A DNA stretch of 64,000 nucleotides from Microbacterium sp. Leaf320 (GCF_001423485.1 NZ_LMOD01000005.1:248001-312000), one strand, 5' to 3'; positions 51,578-60,312 are shown, counted from the stretch's first letter. Made by a program: numbers and translations. The notes: generated from the sequence alone by a model not told the origin.

Positions 51578-52546
51578 ATGAGCACCTCTCCTTCCCGGCG
51601 CGTCCCCATCGAGTCGCAGAAAGTCGACGCCCCCCTGACCTCCAGCGCGACCTTCCTGGTGCTGAAGGTCGTCGAGGGCACGGACGCGGCCGACACGGTG
51701 CGAGATGTCATCAGCGGTATCGACGACATCGTGAAGAACGTCGGGTTCCGCGACCTCGACGCGCTGCTGTCGTGCACCGTGGGCATCGGATCCTCGCTCT
51801 GGCCGAGACTCACGGCCCGCAAGGCTCCTGCGGAGCTGCACCCGTTCGCGACGGTTGTAGGCGACGTGCACACCGCGCCGAGCACACCAGGCGACCTGCT
51901 CTTCCACATCCGCGCGAACCGTCGGGACCTCGTCTTCGAGTTCGAGCGCCAGCTGCTCGACGCGCTCGGCGACGCCGTGGCCGTGATCGACGAGACCACG
52001 GGCTTCCGCTACTTCGATGTCCGTGACCTGCTCGGCTTCGTCGACGGCACCGCGAATCCGGTCGGGAACGCCGTCGCCGATTCGACTCTCGTGGGGGCGG
52101 AGGACGGCGACAACGTCGCGGGCAGTTACGTCGTGGTCCAGAAGTACATGCACGATCTCGGCCAGTGGCAGTCGCTGACGACCGAGCAGCAGGAGGCCAT
52201 CATCGGTCGCAGGAAGGCGGACAACATCGAGTTGGACGACGCCGAGGTCGGTCAGAAATCGCACAAGACCCTCGCCACCATCGTCGTGGACGGGGTCGAG
52301 CACGACATCCTGCGCGACAACATGCCGTTCGGAAGCCCGGGATCGTCGTTGTTCGGCACCTACTTCATCGGCTACTCGCGGTACCTGTGGGTCATCGAGA
52401 AGATGCTCGAGAAAATGTTCATCGGCGACCCGCCAGGGGCCTACGACAGGCTTCTGGACTTCTCGACTGCGACGACCGGAGGCACATTCTTCGCGCCGTC
52501 CGCGGGCTTCCTCGCAAGCCTTCCTGACGAGCAGCTGCCCGTGTAG
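51578..52546 (+). CDS. DyP-type peroxidase
   Basis: A 322-residue dye-decolorising peroxidase of the cytosolic YfeX-like class. The GxxDG motif is GFVDGTANP (residues 153-161, D156) and a candidate proximal heme histidine is H229 (QKSHKTL); the RDNMPFG segment is conserved. There is no Tat signal. TAGGTT (51565-51570) ends seven bases before the ATG, so it probably has a leaderless mRNA. Confidence 0.89.
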   Translation: MSTSPSRRVPIESQKVDAPLTSSATFLVLKVVEGTDAADTVRDVISGIDDIVKNVGFRDLDALLSCTVGIGSSLWPRLTARKAPAELHPFATVVGDVHTAPSTPGDLLFHIRANRRDLVFEFERQLLDALGDAVAVIDETTGFRYFDVRDLLGFVDGTANPVGNAVADSTLVGAEDGDNVAGSYVVVQKYMHDLGQWQSLTTEQQEAIIGRRKADNIELDDAEVGQKSHKTLATIVVDGVEHDILRDNMPFGSPGSSLFGTYFIGYSRYLWVIEKMLEKMFIGDPPGAYDRLLDFSTATTGGTFFAPSAGFLASLPDEQLPV

Positions 52547-52616
52547 CCGCTCCGGGGCTCCGCCACTCACGACGTGCGCGATGTCGCCGCATCCGGACCC
52601 GGGTATCCTCATGCGC

Positions 52617-54254
52617 ATGGCCACCGCAACGACGCAGACCCCGAAACGCGAGGCATTCGGCTCGCGCAACGTCTTCATCCTCTCGGCGATCGGCTCGGCC
52701 GTCGGGTTGGGCAACATCTGGCGCTTCCCGTACGTGGCGTATGAGGGCGGAGGCGGTGCGTTCCTCATCCCGTACCTGTGCGCTCTGCTGACCGCGGGCA
52801 TCCCGCTGCTCTTCTTCGACTACGCCATCGGACACCGATTCCGCGGATCCGCTCCGCTGGCCTTCCGACGGATGCACCGCAGGGCCGAGCCGCTCGGATG
52901 GTGGCAGGTGCTCATCTGCGTGGTCATCGCGGTCTACTACGCGGTGATCATCGCGTGGGCGGCGATGTACACCTGGTTCTCGGCGCAGCTGACGTGGGGC
53001 CCCGGCAACGAGAACGACTTCTTCTTCATCGACTTCCTGCGCTCGGCGGACGTCGCTGAGACGGGCATCTCGACCGAGTTCGTGCCGCAGGTCGGCATCC
53101 CGCTCGTGGTGGTCTGGCTGATCGTCATCGTGATCATGGCGCTCGGAGTGAAGCGCGGCATCGGCCGGGCGAACATGATCCTGATGCCCCTGCTGACGGT
53201 GATGTTCGCGATCCTCGTCGTGCAGTCGCTGTTCCTGCCCGGCGCGATGGACGGACTCAACGCCTTCTTCACGCCGAACTGGGAAGCGCTGGCAGACCCC
53301 GCCGTCTGGGCCTCGGCCTACGGCCACATCTTCTTCTCGCTGTCGGTCGCCTTCGGCATCATGGTGACCTATTCGTCGTACCTCAAGCGCAAGACCGACC
53401 TCACCGGTTCCGGTCTGGTCGTCGCGTTCGCGAACTCCGGGTTCGAGATCCTCGCCGGGATCGGCGTGTTCGCAGCCCTCGGCTTCATGGCGCAGGCGCA
53501 GGGCGCCGAGGTGGCAGGGGTGGCGTCGTCGGGCATCGGTCTGGCGTTCATCGCCTTCCCGACGATCGTCTCTCAGGCGGCGGGCGGCTCGATCATCGGG
53601 GTCCTCTTCTTCGGGGCGCTGGTGTTCGCGGGTGTCACCTCGCTCATCTCGATCCTCGAGGTGATCGTCGCCGCTCTGCAGGACAAGCTCGGCTGGGCTC
53701 GCATCCGCACGACCCTGACGGTCTCGATCCCGCTCGCGATCGTCTCGATGGCGCTGTTCTCGACGACCACGGCTCTGTCGGTGCTCGACACGGCGGATGC
53801 GTTCGTCAACGCCTTCGGCATCATGGCGGTCGCGCTCGTCGCGGTGGTCGTCGTCGCCTGGCTGCTGCACAAGCTGCCCGCGCTCGTCGAGCATCTCGAT
53901 CGACGGTCGAGCTTCCGTGTCGGCCGGGTCTGGATGCTGCTCGTCGGCGCGCTCGCGCCGCTGGTGCTCGGTTACCTGCTCGTCACCGAGCTGATCTCGA
54001 AGATCTCCGAACCGTACGGCGGCTACCCCGGGTGGTTCCTCGCCGTCTTCGGATGGGGCATGGTCATCGCGCTCGTCGCGATCGCACTGCTGCTGTCGGC
54101 GCTGCCCTGGAGCGGCCGCTCGCATGCGAAGGACGACCCCGAGTACGACGAGTTCCTCACCGAGGAAGACTATGAACCGGATGCCGAGACGTCGTCGATC
54201 CCGCTGATCACGACCCCGGAACCGGGCGCGACGGAGAAGGGAGCGGGCGCATGA
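52617..54254 (+). CDS. metP: NSS-family sodium-dependent amino-acid transporter (MetP-like)
   Basis: A 545-residue sodium:neurotransmitter symporter family protein with twelve helices and the first-helix signature LSAIGSAVGLGNIWRFPYVA. With the tiny MetS-like subunit behind it, it matches the actinobacterial methionine/alanine importer MetPS. TATCCT (52604-52609) ends seven bases before ATG 52617, suggesting a leaderless start; ATG 52611 is also in frame. Confidence 0.88.
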   Translation: MATATTQTPKREAFGSRNVFILSAIGSAVGLGNIWRFPYVAYEGGGGAFLIPYLCALLTAGIPLLFFDYAIGHRFRGSAPLAFRRMHRRAEPLGWWQVLICVVIAVYYAVIIAWAAMYTWFSAQLTWGPGNENDFFFIDFLRSADVAETGISTEFVPQVGIPLVVVWLIVIVIMALGVKRGIGRANMILMPLLTVMFAILVVQSLFLPGAMDGLNAFFTPNWEALADPAVWASAYGHIFFSLSVAFGIMVTYSSYLKRKTDLTGSGLVVAFANSGFEILAGIGVFAALGFMAQAQGAEVAGVASSGIGLAFIAFPTIVSQAAGGSIIGVLFFGALVFAGVTSLISILEVIVAALQDKLGWARIRTTLTVSIPLAIVSMALFSTTTALSVLDTADAFVNAFGIMAVALVAVVVVAWLLHKLPALVEHLDRRSSFRVGRVWMLLVGALAPLVLGYLLVTELISKISEPYGGYPGWFLAVFGWGMVIALVAIALLLSALPWSGRSHAKDDPEYDEFLTEEDYEPDAETSSIPLITTPEPGATEKGAGA

Positions 54255-54385
54255 CCACGACAGCGATCGTCATGATGATCATCGCGATGGTGACGATCTG
54301 GGGCGGCCTCATCGCCGCGATCGTCAACCTCGCACGTCACCCCGAGGCTGCGGACTCCGAGCCCGCTCCGCCCGTGGAGCTCTGA
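54251..54385 (+). CDS. metS: MetS-like small subunit of the NSS transporter
   Basis: A 44-residue single-helix protein (TTTAIVMMIIAMVTIWGGLIAAIVNLARHPE) whose ATG overlaps the MetP stop (ATGA). Small MetS subunits are needed for the MetP transporter. Its last 49 bases overlap the convergent DUF6510-like gene. Confidence 0.88.
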   Translation: MTTTAIVMMIIAMVTIWGGLIAAIVNLARHPEAADSEPAPPVEL

Positions 54386-54669
54386 CCGTCGACGTCGGGC
54401 CACCGTAGTCGCGTGAGTCCGCCGATGGTGAGCGTCCGCTCGTTCTCAGCGCGCAGGTAAGTGAGGAGCGTGTGGCGGCATCCGCGGCAGAGAAGGATCA
54501 CTCCGGCGTCGTCGAGCTCGGCGACGGCATCGGCCAGCGCTGCCTCATGCGCGCAGTGTCGGCACGTCGCGCGTGCGGCCGTCATGTCTCTGCCGAAGAT
54601 CTCGAGCAGGAGGCCTCCGGCGGCGTTGCCGTCGACCCTGTGGTGATGACCCGGGTGGGTGGTGTTCAT
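54337..54669 (-). CDS. DUF6510-like zinc-binding protein
   Basis: A 110-residue protein with CRHCAHEA and CRGCRHTLL, two CxxC motifs suggesting a zinc ribbon, and an alanine-rich tail. It starts at ATG 54669, overlapping by one base the stop of the reductase gene. It recurs with the molybdopterin oxidoreductase pair. The end overlaps metS. Function unknown. Confidence 0.8.
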   Translation of the reverse strand: MNTTHPGHHHRVDGNAAGGLLLEIFGRDMTAARATCRHCAHEAALADAVAELDDAGVILLCRGCRHTLLTYLRAENERTLTIGGLTRLRWPDVDGQSSTGGAGSESAASG

Positions 54670-55394
54670 CAGGCACCTCCGAAGCGTTCAGTGCGGATGA
54701 GGTCGGGGGAGTGCCCTGCCGCGACGAGCAGGTCGGCGACGGCCTCGACGAAGCCGGTCGGTCCGCACACGTACACCGACGGACGCTCGGCCGCGGGAAT
54801 CGTGGATGCGGCGATCGTCGCCGCATCCACTCGTCCCGCCGGGCGGAGGACGCCCGGCGGTGCGGAACGGGTGTAGGCCCAATCGACGGTGAAGGCATCG
54901 CGTTCGAGGCCGGTCAGCTCATCGGCGTAGAACGCGTCGTCCTGCGAGCGGACCGAATACAGCAGCCGCATCGGCACGGTGCCTGCGGCGAGAGCGTGCA
55001 CCCGCGCCATCGCGACGAGCGGGACGATGCCCGATCCGCCGGCGATGAGCTGCACCGGCTCCGCACGCTCGGGAGTCCACACGAAGTAGGCGCCGATGGG
55101 GCCGCGCACTTCCAGCTCGTCGCCGGGGAGCACGTCTTCGACCAGGTAGGGAGAGACCTCCCCGTCAGGGAGCTCGTCGACGGCGAGCTCGAGGATCTCG
55201 GAGTCTCCTGAGGAGGCGAGGGAGTACGAGCGAACGGCCTGGTAGCCGTCTTCGGCCGTGAGGCGCACATCGACGTGCTGCCCCGCGAGGTTGCCCGGCC
55301 AGCCGGCGACTCGAAGGTGAAGAACCCGACCGTGCGGCGTCGCCGGTCGGGTCTCGACGACTCGAGCGACCAGCCACGGTGATGAGGTCGTCAC
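54669..55394 (-). CDS. FAD-dependent ferredoxin reductase-like protein
   Basis: A 241-residue FNR-type protein with FAD motif RSYSLASS, NAD(P) motif GGSGIVPL and C-terminal YVCGPTGFVEAV. It has no [2Fe-2S] domain. It starts at GTG 55394, overlapping the stop of the molybdopterin oxidoreductase (GTGA). It probably feeds electrons to or takes them from that protein. Confidence 0.87.
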   Translation of the reverse strand: MTTSSPWLVARVVETRPATPHGRVLHLRVAGWPGNLAGQHVDVRLTAEDGYQAVRSYSLASSGDSEILELAVDELPDGEVSPYLVEDVLPGDELEVRGPIGAYFVWTPERAEPVQLIAGGSGIVPLVAMARVHALAAGTVPMRLLYSVRSQDDAFYADELTGLERDAFTVDWAYTRSAPPGVLRPAGRVDAATIAASTIPAAERPSVYVCGPTGFVEAVADLLVAAGHSPDLIRTERFGGA

Positions 55395-55981
55395 CAGTAC
55401 CGCTCCTCTTTCCAGGGATCGCCGTGCATGTTGTAGCCGTTCTGCTCCCAGAACCCCGGTTCGTCGTGCTCCAGCATGTCCAGTCCGTGCACCCACTTCG
55501 CGGACTTCCAGAAGTAGAGATGGGGGACGAGCAGGCGCGCGGGTCCGCCGTGCTCGGCGGCGAGCGGCTCGCCCTCGAACTCGAATGCGATCCAGGCCTT
55601 GCCGCCCGACAGGTCCGCCCGTGGAACATTGGTGGTGTAGCCGCCGTACGAGAAGACCCGAGTGAAGTCGCCGCCGCCGGCATCCTGCAGCAGATGGTCG
55701 AGCGAGACGCCGCGCCACCGCGTGCCCAGCTTCGACCAGCGGGTCACACAGTGGATGTCGGTGCTGATGTCATCGATCGGGAATTCGTGCAGCTGCTCCC
55801 ACGACCAGGTGCGGCGGATGCCGTCGAGCCCGACGACCGCGAACTCCCACGTGTCTGTGGAGACGCGCGGGGTGGGACCTGCGGAGAGAACGGGGAAGTC
55901 TTCGGTGAGGTACTGACCGGGAGGGAGTCGATCGTCGGACTCTCTGCGCCGTGCACCGAACCCGCGGGAGATCACAGCCAT
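55391..55981 (-). CDS. Sulfite oxidase-like molybdopterin oxidoreductase
   Basis: A 196-residue single-domain protein of the sulfite-oxidase/MsrP type. The molybdenum-binding cysteine is C78 (DIHCVTRWSKLG), and HGGPARLLVPHLYFWKSAKWV is family-typical. There is no Tat signal or heme domain. ATG 55981 has a purine-rich AAAGAAGA upstream. It leads the operon with the reductase and DUF6510-like genes. Confidence 0.88.
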   Translation of the reverse strand: MAVISRGFGARRRESDDRLPPGQYLTEDFPVLSAGPTPRVSTDTWEFAVVGLDGIRRTWSWEQLHEFPIDDISTDIHCVTRWSKLGTRWRGVSLDHLLQDAGGGDFTRVFSYGGYTTNVPRADLSGGKAWIAFEFEGEPLAAEHGGPARLLVPHLYFWKSAKWVHGLDMLEHDEPGFWEQNGYNMHGDPWKEERYW

Positions 55982-56183
55982 GTTCGTCTTCTTTCGTCGG
56001 TCGAACTCATTCCACCCGATCGCTCGGCCACAGTCGTCCTGCACATGTCGAAGCCTGATGCACGCGTGTCGCCCTGATTCTATGGGCGGTCGGAGCGAGA
56101 TCGTTATGTGCTTTTTTTACTCATAAACGTGAACTTCGTGCTAGCTTCACTCGTAAAACAGTTGATCTAACCTCGGAGTCACA
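55982..56183. promoter_or_regulatory. Gap before the flagellar cluster, AT-rich with a direct repeat
   Basis: This 202-base gap separates divergent genes. The part 56104-56160 is unusually AT-rich for the window and contains ACTCATAAA (56119-56127) and ACTCGTAAA (56149-56157), 30 bp apart, on either side of GTGCTAGC. A possible -10 is TAGCTT. GGAG (56175-56178) serves the TTG start. Confidence 0.5.
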
Positions 56184-57041
56184 TTGCTGAGTAATTCTGC
56201 TCTTTCTGCTGATTCCAGCATCGTCGCCGACGCACCCGTGACACCCGATCGACTCGCGCGCGACAACATGCCGCTCGCCACCTTTCTCGCAGTCGAGAAG
56301 GCGCGATCAGCGACGCATGTCGATCTCGACGATCTGCTCTCCGCCGCACGACTGGGCCTCGCCCGCGCGGCGATGACGTACGACGCATCTCGCGGCATCC
56401 CGTTCGGAGCCTTCGCCAGCAGTCAGATCAACTGGGCGATGCTCTCGGAGATGCGACGAGCAGACCCCGCCGGCGAACGCGGACGCGACAAGATCGAGCG
56501 AGTTCGCGTGGCCGGCGAGACCGTGCTGGCCCGCACCGGGCGCACGGCGAGCCTGGCCGAGCTCGCGAAGGAATCCGGCCTCGATGTCGATGCCGTCGCC
56601 GAGATGATGCAGCTCGACCAGATGGTGCGCACCGCCATCAGCTTCGACGAGCACTTCGATGTCGAGACCGGTCGTCAGGCGGTCGATCTCACCGACAGCG
56701 TGATCCTCCCTGAACACGCGGTCGAGCAGTCCGAGACACGTGCGATGGTGAATCGCGTGGTCGATGCTCTTCCCGCGGCGATGCAGCAGGTCGTGCGCGG
56801 CATCTACCTCGAGGACCGCATGGTCAAGGACATCGCCGAGGAACTCGCAGTCAGCCACGCCTACGTGTCGAAGCTGCGCTCTCGAGGCCTCGCCCTCGTG
56901 CGCGAGGCGATGGAGGCATGGGAGAGCGGCACGACTGGCGACCGCTCCACCAAGGCGAAGACCGAGTTCTTCGAGACGCTCTTCGGTCCCGCCCGCGTCG
57001 ACACGCGCCTGCGATCGGGTGAGCTCCTCGTCGCGATCTGA
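56184..57041 (+). CDS. FliA/WhiG-like sigma factor
   Basis: A 285-residue sigma-70-family protein of the FliA/WhiG kind. Region 2 covers DLDDLLSAARLGLARAAMTYDASRGIPFGAFASSQINWAMLSEMRR, and region 4 is VVRGIYLEDRMVKDIAEELAVSHAYVSKLRSRGL. I take TTG 56184 as start, five bases after GGAG; ATG 56268 would cut the N-terminus. It opens the flagellar cluster and probably drives the later genes. Confidence 0.87.
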   Translation: MLSNSALSADSSIVADAPVTPDRLARDNMPLATFLAVEKARSATHVDLDDLLSAARLGLARAAMTYDASRGIPFGAFASSQINWAMLSEMRRADPAGERGRDKIERVRVAGETVLARTGRTASLAELAKESGLDVDAVAEMMQLDQMVRTAISFDEHFDVETGRQAVDLTDSVILPEHAVEQSETRAMVNRVVDALPAAMQQVVRGIYLEDRMVKDIAEELAVSHAYVSKLRSRGLALVREAMEAWESGTTGDRSTKAKTEFFETLFGPARVDTRLRSGELLVAI

Positions 57042-57068
57042 GGCGACGTCAGAATCTTCGCGATCGGT

Positions 57069-57096
57069 GGTTACGCCGACGTCGCATGTCGCGAAT
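57069..57096 (+). promoter_or_regulatory. Candidate flagellar sigma promoter before fliC
   Basis: GGTTAC (57069-57074), 14 bases, then TCGCGAAT (57089-57096). The same two boxes precede flgB with a 15-base spacer. The match between the two regions suggests the FliA-like promoter, although it is not the classic TAAA/GCCGATAA form. Confidence 0.5.
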
Positions 57097-57157
57097 ATCG
57101 GTTGTGCAGGTCCACGGATGGACCGGCATTCAGTCCCATAACCACGGAGGAACACTC

Positions 57158-57982
57158 ATGGGTCTTCAGATCGCAACCAACGTCGGCGCGCTCAACGCGT
57201 ACCGCAACCTGTCCGTCAACCAGAACGACGTCTCGAAGTCGCTCGAGAAGCTCTCGAGCGGTCTGCGCATCAACCGCGCAGCCGATGACGCCGCCGGCCT
57301 CGCCATCTCCGAGGGCCTGCGCTCGCAGGTCAACGGCCTCAACGTCGCAGCCCGCAACGCCCAGGACGGCATCTCGGTCATCCAGACCGCAGAAGGCGCC
57401 CTGACCGAGGTCCACTCGATCCTGCAGCGTGTCCGCGACCTCGCGGTGCAGGCGGGTTCCGACTCGAACAACGCCGATTCGCGTGACGCCATCAAGACCG
57501 AGATCAACACGCTCGGCAACGAGCTCACCCGTGTCGCGGCCAGCACGAACTTCAACGGGATCAAGCTGCTCGACAGCGCGAGCACGCTGACGTTCCAGGT
57601 CGGTGCCGGTTCGGAGGCCGCAGAGGACCAGATCGCGGTCACCCTGACCGACTTCTCGGGCCTCGGTGCGACGATCAGCGGCCTGACCGTCGATTCCGCA
57701 GCCACCGCTCTCGCGTCGATCGCGACGATCGACACGCAGATCACCGGCGTCTCGACGGCTCGCGCCGGCCTCGGTGCGGTGCAGAACCGCTTCGAGTCGA
57801 CGATCAACTCGCTGCAGGTCTCGGCCGAGAACCTCGCGGCAGCCAAGAGCCGTATCGCGGACACCGACATGGCCGCCGAGATGGTCAAGTACACCGCCTC
57901 GAACATCCTGCAGCAGGCCGGCACCGCCATGCTCGCGCAGGCGAACCAGTCGGGCCAGGGCGTCCTGCAGCTTCTCCGTTGA
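57158..57982 (+). CDS. fliC: Flagellin FliC
   Basis: A 274-residue compact flagellin. The N-terminal D0/D1 region (LQIATNVGALNAYRNLSVNQNDVSKSLEKLSSGLRINRAADDAAGLAISEGLRSQ) and C-terminal region (MAAEMVKYTASNILQQAGTAMLAQANQSGQGVLQLL) are typical, with a short middle domain. GGAGG lies seven bases before ATG 57158. A strong terminator follows. Confidence 0.96.
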   Translation: MGLQIATNVGALNAYRNLSVNQNDVSKSLEKLSSGLRINRAADDAAGLAISEGLRSQVNGLNVAARNAQDGISVIQTAEGALTEVHSILQRVRDLAVQAGSDSNNADSRDAIKTEINTLGNELTRVAASTNFNGIKLLDSASTLTFQVGAGSEAAEDQIAVTLTDFSGLGATISGLTVDSAATALASIATIDTQITGVSTARAGLGAVQNRFESTINSLQVSAENLAAAKSRIADTDMAAEMVKYTASNILQQAGTAMLAQANQSGQGVLQLLR

Positions 57983-58004
57983 GTCGCTGCGCCTGAGGCG
58001 CACC

Positions 58005-58040
58005 AGGCGCCCGGGCGGAGTCACCTCCGCTCGGGCGCCT
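58005..58040 (+). terminator. Terminator after fliC
   Basis: A 16-bp stem (58005-58020 with 58025-58040, one G-T) with loop TCAC, followed by TCCTGT. It separates fliC from fliD. Confidence 0.87.
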
Positions 58041-58084
58041 TCCTGTAGGACACCTTTGACCGCACCGCACGGAAGACGACCGGG

Positions 58085-59449
58085 ATGAAACTCGACGGAC
58101 TCGTATCAGGGCTCAAGACCGAAGAGCTCATCAAGGCGCTGATGGATGTCTCGGCGATCCCGAAGACGCTGATCACGAACAAGATCACGGACCGCAACTC
58201 GATCATCACGAACCTCCAGTCGCTCAACACCACGCTGCAGGACCTCGTCACGAAGGCGAAGACCGCTGCGGGTGCGACGTCGCTGGCCTCGTTCACCGCG
58301 TCCTCCTCATCGGACACCGTCACCGTCACAGCCGGCGCGAAGGCCAGCGCGTTCTCGACCGCGGTCGTCGTCGATGCCGTCGCCACCGCACATTCGGTCG
58401 TGACCGCCGCAGGAGGATCCACCGCATGGGGTGGCACGTTCACGCTCGTCGGCGCCGACGGCGAGTCCGTCGAAGTGGCTCCGGTGGGCACAGGCCCGCA
58501 GGACCTCGCCAAGGCGATCAACGCCTCGAAGGCGGGAGTGAGCGCCACTGTCGTCCCGGCCGGGACGGATGCCGACGGCAAGCCTCTCTCGCGTATCCAG
58601 CTGACGTCGATCGACACTGGGGCTGCCGGTGCGTTCACCGTGCACCGCGGCACGGCGGCCGATGTCGCCGCCGGAACCTCGACGGAACTCGGCGCCGAGC
58701 CGGGGGCCGCGATCATCACTCAGGGCACTGACGCCCGCATCCGTCTGTTCGCCGGCACGGCCGCCGAGCAGACGCTGAACAGCGCCAGCAACACGATCAG
58801 TGTGGGCGAAGGCATCGAGGTCACCGTGACGACTGCGAGCGCCGACCCCGTGACGGTGACCGTGGCGCGGGATGCGAAGAAGCAGACCACGACGGCTGAG
58901 GCGTTCGTCAAAGAGATCGCGGCACTCCTGACCCGCATCGACAAAGGATCGACGGCGACGGTCGGAGCGGTCGGGGAGACCACCACACTGGGCGTCTTCA
59001 CGGGCGACAGCACGGTCCGAAATCTTCGCGGTGCACTCACGAGCGCGATGCAGCATCCGGTCGACGGCGTCTCGCCCTCGACGATCGGCATCTCGATCAG
59101 CGACAAGGGCGTGCTCTCGTTCGATGCCGAGAAGTTCGCGAAGGCACTGGCCGAGGACCCGGAGAAGACACAGGAGCTGTTCTCGTCGATCGCCGGTCGT
59201 GTGGAGGGCGTGACCACGCAGTATTCCGACAAGTACGACGGTCTGCTCACCCAGCGGATCACCGGCCAGGAGGCCGAGGTCAAGACGCTCAAGACCCAGG
59301 TCGAGCGGTGGGACATCCGTCTCGAGCAGCGCCAGGCCACTCTCGAGCGCACGTACGCGCAGCTGGAGGTCCAGCTCTCGAAGCTGCAGTCGCAGTCGTC
59401 GTGGCTGACCAGCCAGCTCGCAGGTCTCTCGTCGTCGTCGGACTCCTGA
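58085..59449 (+). CDS. fliD: Flagellar filament cap protein FliD
   Basis: A 454-residue FliD. The N-terminal part (MKLDGLVSGLKTEELIKALMDV) and the C-terminal coiled coil with LSKLQSQSSWLTSQL match the family; the middle is variable and Thr/Ala-rich. FliD caps the filament and guides flagellin folding. It starts at ATG 58085, after the fliC terminator; no separate promoter is clear. Confidence 0.93.
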   Translation: MKLDGLVSGLKTEELIKALMDVSAIPKTLITNKITDRNSIITNLQSLNTTLQDLVTKAKTAAGATSLASFTASSSSDTVTVTAGAKASAFSTAVVVDAVATAHSVVTAAGGSTAWGGTFTLVGADGESVEVAPVGTGPQDLAKAINASKAGVSATVVPAGTDADGKPLSRIQLTSIDTGAAGAFTVHRGTAADVAAGTSTELGAEPGAAIITQGTDARIRLFAGTAAEQTLNSASNTISVGEGIEVTVTTASADPVTVTVARDAKKQTTTAEAFVKEIAALLTRIDKGSTATVGAVGETTTLGVFTGDSTVRNLRGALTSAMQHPVDGVSPSTIGISISDKGVLSFDAEKFAKALAEDPEKTQELFSSIAGRVEGVTTQYSDKYDGLLTQRITGQEAEVKTLKTQVERWDIRLEQRQATLERTYAQLEVQLSKLQSQSSWLTSQLAGLSSSSDS

Positions 59450-59507
59450 CCCTCCGGCACCAAGATCCCGTCTTCTCGAACACCGCACCGCATCGGAGCT
59501 CGCACTC

Positions 59508-59918
59508 ATGGCACTCACCTCCCTCGACCGGGCCAAGCAGCAGTATCTGGAGCAGCAGGTGGCGTCGGCCACCCCTGAGCGTCTGCTCACCCTGCTCTAT
59601 GACCGGCTCCTGGTCGACATCGACCGTGCGGCATCGGCGCAGGATGCCGAGGACTGGCCGGGCGCGGGCCCGCATCTCACTCACGCGCAGTGGATCGTGT
59701 CCGAGCTCAATGGCTCGCTCACCGACGTCTGGGACGGCGCGGAGGAGCTGCGCGGCGTGTACACCTACCTCACCGGTCGCCTGATCGCCGCGAACATCTC
59801 GCGCGACCGTGCCGCGACCGCGGAGTGCCGCGACCTCGTGTCGCCCCTGCGTGACGCCTGGCATGCGGCGGCCGAGATCACGACCGCGGCCGCGCCGCGC
59901 GTCTCGGCTCTGGGCTGA
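59508..59918 (+). CDS. fliS: Flagellar chaperone FliS
   Basis: A 136-residue FliS, the export chaperone of flagellin. It shows the helical family pattern: AKQQYLEQQVASATPERLLTLLYDRLLVDIDRA and LTHAQWIVSELNGSL. It lies in the usual fliD-fliS-fliT order, with the FliT-like gene six bases behind it. Confidence 0.93.
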   Translation: MALTSLDRAKQQYLEQQVASATPERLLTLLYDRLLVDIDRAASAQDAEDWPGAGPHLTHAQWIVSELNGSLTDVWDGAEELRGVYTYLTGRLIAANISRDRAATAECRDLVSPLRDAWHAAAEITTAAAPRVSALG

Positions 59919-59924
59919 CGAGTC

Positions 59925-60203
59925 GTGCCAGACAATCTGACCGAGTGGCTCGCTGTCCTCGAGCAGTTCGAGCGTGCGCTCGACGCCGCGGACGATGCGC
60001 TCGACCCCCAGGCCTTCGAGCCGCCCTCCGGCCCGATACCCGATGAGCTCAGGGCCCGCGCCGAGGCGGTCCTCGCCCGACAGCAGCTCATGATCGGCGG
60101 ACTGACCGCATCGCGCGCCCACGTCGCGCGCGAGATCGCCGCGCTGCGCCGCGTCCCCAGCGGACGCCAGGACGTGCCCATCTACCTCGACGTCGAGGGG
60201 TGA
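59925..60203 (+). CDS. Small helical protein at the FliT position
   Basis: A 92-residue acidic protein, all helix by inspection, ending VPIYLDVEG. The position directly after fliS is that of FliT chaperones. The sequence itself has no motif I would name, so the FliT call is by context. It starts at GTG 59925. Confidence 0.65.
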   Translation: MPDNLTEWLAVLEQFERALDAADDALDPQAFEPPSGPIPDELRARAEAVLARQQLMIGGLTASRAHVAREIAALRRVPSGRQDVPIYLDVEG

Positions 60204-60211
60204 GTCCTCTC

Positions 60212-60240
60212 GGTTACGGCGCGCGCCCACTGTCGCGATA
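60212..60240 (+). promoter_or_regulatory. Candidate flagellar sigma promoter before flgB
   Basis: GGTTAC (60212-60217), 15 bases, then TCGCGATA (60233-60240), matching the pair before fliC. The flgB start codon is 72 bases further on. Confidence 0.5.
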
Positions 60241-60312
60241 GTCCACACAGAGCACGGATCGCTCGACGATTGGCCAAGGATCGGCCTCTCCACCAACATC
60301 CGGAGTGCCCCC

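Noticed and set aside
52419..54125. A 568-codon minus-strand frame opposite metP
   Set aside because: It is the reversed image of a membrane protein gene, with extreme Asp/Arg/His content.
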